NCBI RefSeq assembly: GCF_037975245.1 | Contig: NC_092582.1 | Span: 21,850,577 to 21,914,576, forward strand | Direction: 5' to 3' | Length of the DNA stretch: 64,000 bases | Source of the DNA: Apostichopus japonicus | Taxonomy: Eukaryota; Echinodermata; Holothuroidea; Aspidochirotida; Stichopodidae | Shown here: positions 24,201 to 36,200 of the stretch, one piece after another | How the letters are laid out: every line of letters begins with the position of its first letter | Position numbering within the stretch: the first letter of the stretch is position 1 | Notes under the pieces: generated by a model | Seen by the model: the letters and a program-made list of their open reading frames with translations, nothing else | Told to the model about the DNA's origin: nothing | Databases searched by the model: none | Translations under genes and position numbers: made by a program

Positions 24201-27200
24201 TGCTTCTTGTGTATACATGCATATTGTGTAACTGCAGTTCGATTGTTTGAAAGAAAATACTCAAAATAGCAATTTCGAATATAAACTTGCGGAAAACGTT
24301 GGGGTCCGTAGCTTTATTAGGAATTTGGTAGCTATGAAATTATGACATTGGTTGTTGTAGAATACCCATTCAAGGAGTACTATAAGAGTTGAGTGCTACA
24401 AGTGAGCACGTCACATGACCCTCTACGGTTGGTACGTTTTTTGCGCGTCTCCTCATTGACGTAGTCGGTCCAGGTTAATGTAAAGGCTACGCCGATGGTA
24501 CCGGCATACAAACCCATCAGGCATATTACTCAACATTAAGTAACCTCAGCCAATACAAATGGTTTCAGAGTGAAAGACCTGCATATAAGTCATACGAAAT
24601 TGGCAAACTGTATAAATATATATATATAAGTTTGAAGGAACAGGATTTGTTATTAACATATGTTACTGCAACACCAGAAGAAACAAGAGCCCAAGGGCAC
24701 TGTGGTTCCTTGCTTGGGGTATATGACAATACACATAATATTATCAAGCAAGATTGGGCTCAAATAGTCCAAGTAATTGTGGTCCTACATGTTCCCATAA
24801 AGTAACCAACACTATAGCCAACACTTTTGTGATCACAAAATGTGATCGGATTTTTTATCAAAAGGCACTTTTGAGATCTAAATATGGCGTCGAAAATGTA
24901 AGAAGTATAAGGTCACCTACAAGCGGGTCAACAGATATGATAACATTGGTGACCACAGATGACATGACCTTTAAGTATGAAAATGTTCCACCACCCCATT
25001 CACAACTTGTCCCAAATTATCAACCGTGTCACACCTTGGCATTGGGATTTAATTGCATTAAATGTCTAAAAATTAACTTTGAACTTGTATACATAACTTC
25101 ACACACAAAGGTCACCCGTAGGTCAACCAATTGACATTTTTGATCAGTGAGACCTAAACGGAGCATCAAAACTGTAAAAATTCAAACATGTTTTCTTTGC
25201 CCATTTTCTCCCCCCAAAATACCAATTTTTTAACATTAGCTGACCTTTGGTGACCTTGGACCACATGACCGCTAAGTTTGAAAATATTCCCCTATACCAT
25301 TCGCAACTTGTCCAAAAAAATCAACCTTGTCACACCTTGGCACTGGGAGTTATTGCATGAAATGTCTGAAAATTAACTTTGACCTCCTATAACTTCACAC
25401 ACAAAGCTCATCCAGGGGTCAACCTATTGACATTTATGATCAGAAGGTACCTTTAACATCTGAAAATAGCATCGAAACTGTAAAAATCCCCAAAACACGA
25501 AAAGGTCACCGGAGGTCAAATTGAGGTCAAGGGTCACCCAGATGTGGGTGGACAATTGGATTACGTAGAAGCAACTCCCAACCCTAACTGACAATTCGTT
25601 CTCAAGTTATCGCAAAAATACTAGTTTTTTATCATTAATTGACCTTTGGTGACCTTGGATCACATGACCGTTAAGTTTGAAAATATTACCCTATACCATT
25701 TGCAACTACTCCAAAAATATCAACCGTGTCACACCTTGGAACTGGGAGTTATTGCATTAAATGTCTGAAAATTAACTTTGACCTCGTATAACTTCGCACA
25801 CAAAGGTCACACGGGGGTCAACCCATTGACATTTATGATCAGAAGGTACCTTTAACATCTGAAAATAGCATCAAAACTATAAAAATCCACAAAATACAAA
25901 AAGGTCACCAGAGGTCAAATTGAGGTCAAGGGTCACCCAGGTGCGGGTCGACAATTGGATTACATTGAAGCAACTCCCAACCCTAACGGACATTTCGTTC
26001 TCAAGTTATCGCAAAAATACTAGTTTTTTATCATTAATTGACCTTTGTTGACCTCGGATCACATGACCGTTAAGTTTGAAAATGCTCCCCTAACCAGTTC
26101 ACAACTTGTCCCAAAATATCAATCTTGTCGCACATTGGCACTGGGAGTTATTGCAGTTTTAATATTTTCGGTTTTTGGACCATAACTGACCTTTGGTGAC
26201 CTTTGTGGGCACCAGAAACAATAGGGCACACCTTCTCCATATGGTGGATCTATAGTCCAAGTTTGGCCTCAATCCAACATTCCCTTATTGAGATAGAGCG
26301 TACCCAAGCAAGTGTCACAGACACACACACACACACACACACATACATACACGCATACATACACACACACACACGCCAACCTGACTGCATAGGTTCCTTT
26401 TGCTAAAGCAAGGAACCAAAAAAGGCAGAAGAATTTAGGCCTGGTGATATTACCTTGTATTTATGATGGTCGGATTCATGGTCGTAAAGTTTGTTTTTGA
26501 GCCAGCATCTTCTTGGAACATCTTCACAGGAGCTAAATTACACCTGAGCAGAGAAAAAGGATGACAACAATTATTGACACAGTGATTACACTCTGTCCAA
26601 AGAAACGGTCTTACTGTCCTACCTGGTCACAGTGATCACACTCTGTTCAGAGCAACGGTCTTACTGTCCTATACCTGGTCACAGTAATGACACTCTATTC
26701 AGGGCAACGGTCTCACTGTCCTACCTGGTGACAGTGATGACACTCTGTCCAGCTCAACGGTCTCACTGTCCTACCTGGTGAGAGTGATAACACTCTATCC
26801 AGGGCAACGGTCTCACTGTCCTACCTGGTGAGAGTGATAACACTCTGTCCAGTTCAACGGTCTTACTGTCCTACCTGGTCACAGTGATAACACTCTATCC
26901 AGGGCAACGGTCTCACTGTCCTACCTGGTGAGAGTGATAACACTCTGTCCAGTTCAACGGTCTTACTGTCCTACCTGGTCACAGTAATGACACTCTATCC
27001 AGGGCAACGGTCTCACTGTCCTACCTGGTGACAGTGATGAGACACTGTCCAGCTCAACGGTCTTACTGTCCTACCTGGTCACAGTGATGACACTCTGTCC
27101 AGGGCAACGGTGTTACTGTCGTACCTGGTCACACACCTTTCTTAAATTGTTATTTTTTCTTCCCCTCCCCCCCCCCCCCCGCACCCCTTTCTGATCTTAC

Positions 27201-30200
27201 ATTTTGCTTTTTTTTTGGAACATATTCAATATTTCAGACATGGGATGGGAAGGGGAGCTGGAATGGAAAGGCGGGTCCTATCCCCCTCCCCCAAATATAA
27301 GTCTGGCCACCCCAGAAATACTAATGGGGACCTCCAGCCACGCCCAAAATTAACAGAGGGCGCTGTTATATTAATCCTATCTAGTTCTATAAAACTTGAC
27401 TAGTAGCAGTCTATGACTGCAGATAACAACAGTATACCGCCAGTAGCACCAGTAGCATACGCAAAATTTAGTTGATAGTCATTCAAGAAGAGATCTTTTG
27501 TATCATACATATACATATATCCAAGTTAAAAATCAAATTTGTATTATTGTTTAAGCACCTTGGCTTGTGTTTTCTAAAGCCCTTCTATTATTTCAGCCAA
27601 ACTGCACAACATGGGACTTTGAACTAGCCTATAGTCACACAGGTTGTGAGCACTACGTGTTCCTATGTATGTTCCCATGCATGATTCAGAGATCATTAAG
27701 TAGTTCGGATCACACTTATTAGGACCAATATGACGTACAGATGTGTTATATGGAACGCGAAAAGGGCAAACTTATTTCGTTTGTTCTGTTTGTTGTCTAA
27801 ACTAAAGTTGTTGCTGCTGTTTTACCACGTTGTTGCTCAAAGTCACGTTGTTGTCTTAACTTCCGTTGTCTAAACATACGTCGTTGTCTAAACTTACGTT
27901 GTTGCTATCGGCACTGTTCAAAATTGCTCAACCGCGTAATGTAAACCCGAATGCAAAATGCATTGAGGTTTCGATGACTTCAGTACACTAGAAAGTTGTT
28001 AGTATAAGCAGAACTAGCTGTTACTATAGAAATGGCCCGAACCACCATTTTGATACATTAACACTATGGCATAATAAACACAGGTCAGTCTACTGTACGT
28101 GGCTATACACACCTCCACCAAAAACAATAGGGGTCTTGTAGGTCCAAGTCCATTTGGATTCACCAGACGCAAACTTGTGGAAACCTTGTTTGATAAGCTA
28201 CCGTATCTCCCACCGCCAGCTTATCAGTTAACATGTGCGTTATAACTCAAACGAATAGGAGGCTGCACGGTAAACAACTTCTAAAATGTTATAGGCTATG
28301 CAAATATGCTGTGAATGTCGGAAATCAAGTACAACCTCGAGTGTTTAGACAAAGTACCAGCATAAAAATACTGCACTTTTAAACTGATGTCATTGAGCCC
28401 CTCCAACAATGTGTAGAGATAATCCGGGAATGTCACGGCGGTAATCAAGTAAAACGAGTGTCGAGAAAAAATGCCAGCATAAAATACTGTTCTTAAAATT
28501 GATTTATTTGAACCATAATTTTTTTGTTTGTGCAAAACTACATCACAATTTCTCTGTTTCATAGATTTTACCAGTGTTTTCTGTTTGTGGAAAACTGGTA
28601 ATCTTCAAGCTTCCCTTTCATATGCAGATTGCTATATGCTACTAAATTCTCTATCCATTGATATCAACATAGAGTCTCATGCACATTGGGCTCTAAATTG
28701 CCAAATATATTAAAATACATCGGGAAGGCGGAAGGTCAACAGAATCTGCACACCTTTTACATGAATTTCAGAGATTCTTGTTTTCCAAGAATGTGACCCA
28801 TTTAATTAAGAAGATTAGAATTGACTGAAATTCCCCAGGTCTGATACATTATATGGAAATATTATTTTTGAACGGTTGTTTTACATTGCTGTTTGTGACA
28901 ATAATGGTGCAATGCCCAACCTACATATTTTATACTAATTCTTTGGTGTGACCTTGTCCTTCACTTGGTTCAATGAGGAGAATCTTTGTATTGTAGACGC
29001 TTCAGTGGACCAAATCGGTCGTATACAAAAGTCAACAAATTTCTATCGTTGAATTTCTAACTTTTCTCAAAGTTTTTTAACTATGTTCTCACATTTGTCT
29101 TCTCTTTCTCTTTTTGGAAGTGCCTCTTGACTTATCAGAAAAGACTATCACATTTCCTCTTGTATTTGTTTGCATTTTGTATAAAACTTCACATCTAATG
29201 TTTCAATTTTTCTGGAGGACAAGCAACACCACCCCTCCCCCTCCCCCGGCCACCAACACCACTCCCAACTCCCCAACTGGTAGGCAGCTTCACTTCTCTT
29301 TCCCTCAAAATTCCTGCATTTTTCTCTGATATTGTAAAATATTACCACATGGGCCAAGGCTCCCTTTTTTAAGTTTTCTCCCTCCATCTCTCACCGCCCC
29401 GCCCCGCCCGCCCCCACTTATGAATTTTAAAAAGAAGAGGGCTCTGCTTGCTAGTGAGACAGTTTTGGTATACCTTTATGTAATTCTCCATTGTTAAGCA
29501 ACTTCTTGTTTTGCATGTTGCATCAAATTGTAAATAGTCAAAGTCAATTTTAGTCCAGAAAGAATACTTCACACGTTTGTAAAACTTGGAATTGCGCACG
29601 CGTAATGGCTGCAATTAATACTTTTCTTAGAATGGAACACACCCAATATTCTCTATAGCAAATGGCCATCTATCTTGAAAATAGACAAAGGTAAGAGGCT
29701 CATTTTGAGTAAATATATTGTAAGCTTCGCCAAATTCCAGAAAAATGACGTGTCCACACTCAAATAGCTTTTAATCTAGCTTAAATCTGCATATTTAAAG
29801 CAAATGTACGGCAGCTTAAAACTGACATCAAGATAAAAACATCTAACCCTAATGACTCAGCAGTTTCCAGAAAATTGTTGAAATGATGAGATGTAATAAG
29901 CACATGTAATTTCAACGCCTCTCAGAAAATTGTGAAATTGTTCACTTGGAAAGAAGTAAACAATTTAAGATTTTGCGAAATGAATATGCTGAAATGACAA
30001 AATCAGATAAGCTTAATATATCATTTATCTATTTAAAAATAAAAACGAATCGTCCAGATAACACAACTAAAACAATTTATCATGATTCTGTTTGTTTGTT
30101 TTTGGGTACAAGGTTGTAACGTAGTATCTAACTATTTTTCTGAAAAATGCCAACAATTATTGTAAAAATAATTTTATCTTCATAGCACATTTAAGCTGCC

Positions 30201-33200
30201 GTACAAATGGGCAGGCACGTAACCAAGGGGGGAGGGGGGGGGGCGAAGAGGCGACCACCCCCTTGAGCATATTTTTTTTTTATGATATCGCTAGTAATTT
30301 CAAATAGAAAATGCTTAGATGCAACTTCCAAGGCCTGGGAAGTGCTATTTCCAGCGATCTGGGAGGCATTTTCCTTGCACGCTTCGCACCAACTCACGGT
30401 GGCGCTACGCTTAGATAGTTTGCCTACAGGCTTCGCCCCTCCCTTGGCAAATTCCTCGCTGCGCCCCTGCAAATGTGTTAATAATCTCACCTAAAGACGA
30501 AGTCAGCTGCATCGATTTGTTGGCCACAGCTACTATTCCTTAAGATGCCACCATTCCCAACTAGACTGCATCTTTGAAAATGTTTGCCAGCAAACGGAGA
30601 CACCTGTAGAAGAAATTATTTTTATATAAACAACACTCTAATACAGTTAATTGGCAAATAATGCACCATATACCTCCCTCTGGATGCCCATTATATGCTC
30701 AGGGAAGTTAACAAACAAAAGAAGAAATAATGTATTCAGATTCGATGACATAACTATTTGCCATTTTTGGAACCTGTTTTAGCTGAAGGTTACCTTCATC
30801 AACTGTCATGTTTGACAAGGTTTTAACAGATTATTCTCTGTTTCACTGACTTGAGAAGACAATGAACTCCACTAAAGACAATCAGGTAAAGTACTCATTA
30901 TAAAAAAAAAATCATTTGAAGTATAAGATTCATCTCATATTCCTTACTTTGATATATCATGTTCAAACAGTTTTTTTTTTTATAAATTTGACCTTTGACT
31001 TCCAATAATTTTTTTTATCTAATACATAGTAGCAATAAATACTGAAGAGTCATTTATCTCAGCGCAAACATCCTTGAATAATAATAATAATAGCTTTATA
31101 AAGTGGGCTACATAAAAGGTTTCAATTTCACATCCCTCATTATAAATTACGCACCGATCGAAGCAATGTTTGTCCTAACATCACTTAGGCTAGGTGTCAA
31201 CCCTTAGCTTTTGTACTATTTTGACCGAACTTTACTTGTGAACGTTGTAAGTCTATAGTTAACATTTGCGCTTCATGCATATTCATAGCCATGAAAAGCC
31301 ACTTGTTTCACTTCAATCGACCTAGCTTTGACCTCTGGTCACCTTTCCTTCTGAAGGTCTTCCTGCTATATGCCTAATTCCCATTCATTTGTGCCAGGTT
31401 CTTACCAAATTTGAAGAAATCACCTTACAACTAGAACTATATTTGCCTGCAAATACGCAGTATTGTAGTAAGATTGGAGTGCATGCAGTATTAGGAAGAA
31501 CTTTTCGGTTACTCATGGTGTTTTATTTTTTGATCGGAGAACACAGTCTAAGTCCCATGATTATTCCTCTATGAAAATCAATTTCATGTTTTCTTGTAGA
31601 GTTCACCTCGAACTTCATTTATTTTAACAAGATATTTTGACATGCCTATCATAGCCATGAAGTTCAACATTCAATTCAATAGTTCCTTACATGCATGGAG
31701 TTGCATGCTAAAAGTCACCTTTTCTCCATATAAATTTCATGACCTTTGCGATGAGAGTAATTAGTATTAGAAGGATACCTTTGGGAGAGATGACCATATT
31801 GTATCATCAATAATGCTAGATCTGCTCAATCCAGGCAGGTAATAGGACAGCTTGGTGTGAAGAGGCGTGTTTTCCTGACTAAGAATGAAATAACGCTCTG
31901 AGTCAGCCATTTCAAATTGTAGGATTTCATTCCTGAATAATGATAAAAAAACAAAAATTTGAACAACTTTAGCTGATTGCATGTACAAATTAAGATCCCA
32001 CTCCACAAGGAGCCTCCAACGTTCAATTTTAATAATTCTGATAGAAAAGATGAAGGGAAAGGTGGTTTACATTAGAAATTCACTTCTTCATGTCTTAGGC
32101 AAAATAAGTGGAAAATATAAACTAAAGAAAACTGAAAGAGCCAGGAGGTTATTTGGGTTTAATCAGTGTTAGTCTTGAAGTCACCTTAGGAGATACTGAC
32201 TGTATGCATTTGAAAGTTGGCTTTTTTTTGTCTTTTGTATATATGGACATTTTTTTATTTATTTTTTATTATTATTTAGGTTTACAGTGTTGTTCAGGGA
32301 CAAGGCCCTCTCACACGACTTTACAACCCTGGTCATTGGTAACTTGACACACCTACACACCAATCTCTCCTGGGGCACCACAGTGCACCACGTGTCCCCC
32401 TAGGGACTTTCCCATAGGGTGCAGCAACAAACCGGCGCACACAACTATATTTACAAGTTACCTCGCAAGTCCCCATTTATACACCTGGGTGAAGAGAGGC
32501 AATGGAGATAAAGCGCCTTGCCCAAGGACACAACGCAATGATCTGGCCAAGGCTCGAACCTGTAATCCTTAGATCACAAGTCCACTGCCTTAACCACTTG
32601 ACCACAACGCCCTTTTGAATTCTAAATTTTCTTTCAATGCTATTTTAATGTAGTTATGTACATTATTGCATATATACTGACAGTAGTTGGATGGTATATT
32701 TCGCATCAAATGGAACTAACTGAGCATTGAATGATACATAGTGGCCATCATGGGAATTCACAGGTGGGGCTGAAGGTGAATGAAGGATCTATAAAGGAGA
32801 GGGATGTACTGTATGGGGTTACTGAAGCGGTCTTCTATATGTAGGGGGTCGGGGGGGGGGGGATTTCCCCCTCATAAAAATAGAAAACTTAAAATTTGAC
32901 AATGAATTGGAATGACTATTAAATTAAATTTAATTTGAGTTAAATTCAATTCAATTCTGAACTGATTGAATATTGAACTGAATTCAATATTGAATTGATT
33001 GAATATTGAATCGAATTGAAGGCATGATATACAAGAATAATCTCTGTATATAGAACTTAATTGGCACATGAATATAACGTTATTCATTCCTTGGAGTCCA
33101 CATGTGGGCCCTCGTAAATTGTTATTACCAGTACTGTTATTCTAGTTTTGAGCAGCAGAATGGCTAACCATGCCAACAGTGAATGCTTCTAAATCATGCA

Positions 33201-36200
33201 CATATTGAATGAACGGGGTAAACAGTTAGTACACGGCTTTACATGCATATTAGCATTATGACAAATTTATGGACACTTTGAACCCAATCCCGGATTACCA
33301 AACATTTAAATAATATTCAGTACCCCAAATTTAAAAACTTCAAAAGACATCAAAGGAAAAAAAAAACAAGAAAGATGCATACAAAGCCCCTTTTCAATTT
33401 TCTTAAAAATCATTTTGCTATTCTCTAGTTGCTATTATCCTCCGCTAAACTTTATTGATATTTACTTTATCATATTGCTTTGAATGAGAATGTTCAACAA
33501 TAAATCACTGAATGGATTGAAAACCCATGCACTGGAAATGCAACCTGTAGTTCTTTCAATTTAATCTAACCTGCATGGTAGCTTTGTTTATCATAAATTT
33601 TATTGTAGTCATCGTAAACCACTTTTTTTTATATCCTGAACGACTATATGCCTTTCATTCAGCTGTTACCATGCGAGGTCGATATAAGTAACGCAATATG
33701 TACACGTTTTGCTACTACCTACAAAAAATAAACTCTGTTTCCAGAATCTTTAAAGTACAACATAACACTCCCTGTATAAGGGTTATTACTCCTCGATCAA
33801 TATGTTATGTTACATACGAATATATAGATATATAATACCGCAGTAATATCAATGACACTGGTCACACTGTGGAGTCAAGATCGAACGAGTTTTCATTAAA
33901 TGGTATAACATTTCTTATGTTCTTCACAGCTGGAATGTTGTTCAGTTGCGTACGGGTAAAAAGTACTTGGATTTGAGCCAAATCAGAACAAGGCTTTCAG
34001 TTTCTGAAATGGTTCAGGGTAGTTACAGCATAATGATAAGCACAGAATCACTGTTGATATTTTGTTAATCGTTATGAGACGAGTTCTGCTATATGCCCAC
34101 GTCATATATACCACTGTTAATTCTTGAGGAATATGCAATGACTCTTTAAATGAACATTTGAGGCTCGTCATTGAAAGGAACTAGATTACATCCGATGAAC
34201 GCAATTCCAAATTCATGTCCATCAGTTTGGGGATGCCCGTCAGTTTGGGGATGTCCGTCAGTTTGGGGATGTCCATCAGTTTGGGGATGTCCATCAGTTT
34301 GGGGATGTCCATCAGTTTGGGGATGTCCATCAGGTTGGGGATGTCCGTCAGTTTGGGGATGTCCATCAGTTTGGGGATGTCCATCAGTTTGGGGATGTCC
34401 ATCAGGTTGGGGATGTCCGTCAGTTTGGGGATGTCCGTCAGTTTGGGGATGTCCGTCAGTTTGGGGATGTCCATCAGTTTGGGGATGTCCGTCAGTTTGG
34501 GGATGTCCATCAGTTTGGGGATGTCCATCAGGTTGGGGATGTCCGTCAGTTTGGGGATGTCCGTCAGTTTGGGGATGTCCGTCAGTTTGGGGATGTCCGT
34601 CAGTTTGGGGATGTCCATCAGTTTGGGGATGTCCATCGGTTTGGGGATGTCCATCAGTTCGGGGATGTCCATCAGTTTGGGGATGTCCGTCAGTTTGGGG
34701 ATGTCCGTCAGTTTGGGGATGTCCGTCAGTTTGGGGATGTCCGTCAGTTTGGGGATGTCCGTCAGTTTGGGGATGTCCGTCAGGTTGGGGATGTCCATCA
34801 GTTTGGGGATGTCCATCAGGTTGGGGATGTCTATCAGTTTGGGGATGTCCATCAGGTTGGAGATGTCCGTCAGTTTGGGGATGTCCATCAGGTTGGGGAT
34901 GTCCGTCAGTTTGGGGATGTCCGTCAGTTTGGGGATGTCCATCAGTTTGGGGATGTCCGTCAGTTTGGGGATGTCCGTCAGTTTGGGGATGTCCGTCAGT
35001 TTGGGGATGTCCGTCAGTTTGGGGATGTCCATCAGTTTGGGGATGTCCATCAGTTTGGGGATGTACGTCAGGTTTGGGATGTCCATCAGTTTGGGGTGTC
35101 CACCAATCTGGGGACGTCGATCAGTCTGGGGTGTCCACAAATCTGGGGATGTCCATCTGCTGTACATACAGTAATTCTTACCTTAGTTGTGTTATTGCAT
35201 CTTTACTGAAGTTTCTCTGTACTTGGTTCAGCACTTCGTGATAGATGAACAGAGCATCACGTGATTCTTCCAATCTGTCACACAAGAACAATAAAATGCA
35301 ATTATTTCCCCAATTGTTTACATATTTATCAGTTTGCTTTAAGATGTGCATCCCTTTCCTTGGATTAAATAATATTTCAACCAAAATATCCTTTTTGTAT
35401 GCCTAAGCATACATTGTATGGGTTTTTAAAAATAGCGCTTTCTTGGTGCTGAATGGAGGTGGGGGGGGGGGGCGGGGTTGAAGACGATGGAATTTTTTTT
35501 TTACTATGATGCATGGATTATACCATAAATCTGTAAAGGGTGGGATTAACCTGATTGTTGGACAAGAAGGTTGAGACCCGTTAAACTGTTTTTACAGCTA
35601 CTTTGGGAAAACATTTCAAGTCTTCAGATGAAGGAATGAACAATTATCCCTATACACACTCGATAAATACAGTACACACATTCATTTATTTACTGTAAGG
35701 AAAGGTTATACTGATCAAAATTAAAGAACCAGCTAACATCGATTCTTTACATCTTCAGATTAACATGTCTAGAGGTCTATAGTTATGATATTGTGCGCAT
35801 GTATTTCTTCTTTATACTTTTGGGCGTTTCCTTTTTACTATGAAGAAAAGCTGATATAATATTACTTGCTTTTGAACAGAACTTTCAATGAGTTATTTCA
35901 CAATATGAAGTAGGTCACGGTATCTTTAACAAGAAAGTGAAAATGCTATTCATTTCATTCACACTTAGTCGATGCAAAACTTTTTATCAGGTTTGCAACA
36001 CTTTGGAAATTCCTTAGTAATTCCATATTGTTCTCATAGGTATCGTCCTATAGTGGGATGCATTGTAGAACTGACATTAAGTGGGATTGCGTATCGTACT
36101 ATAGTGGGATGCATTTTAGAACAGACATTAAGTGGCACTGGGTGTCGTCCTACAGTGGGATGCATTATATAACTGACATTAAAAGGGATTGGGTACCGTC

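Noticed and set aside
19524-27133. CRISPR-like arrays
   Set aside because: Units are contiguous repeats without unique spacers, in a eukaryotic intronic context. They are minisatellites.
34171-35241. Open frames of about 320-356 codons on both strands as protein genes
   Set aside because: They are produced by an 18-bp repeat (a multiple of three). They have no domain, are open on both strands at once, and lie inside an intron of the sialyltransferase gene.
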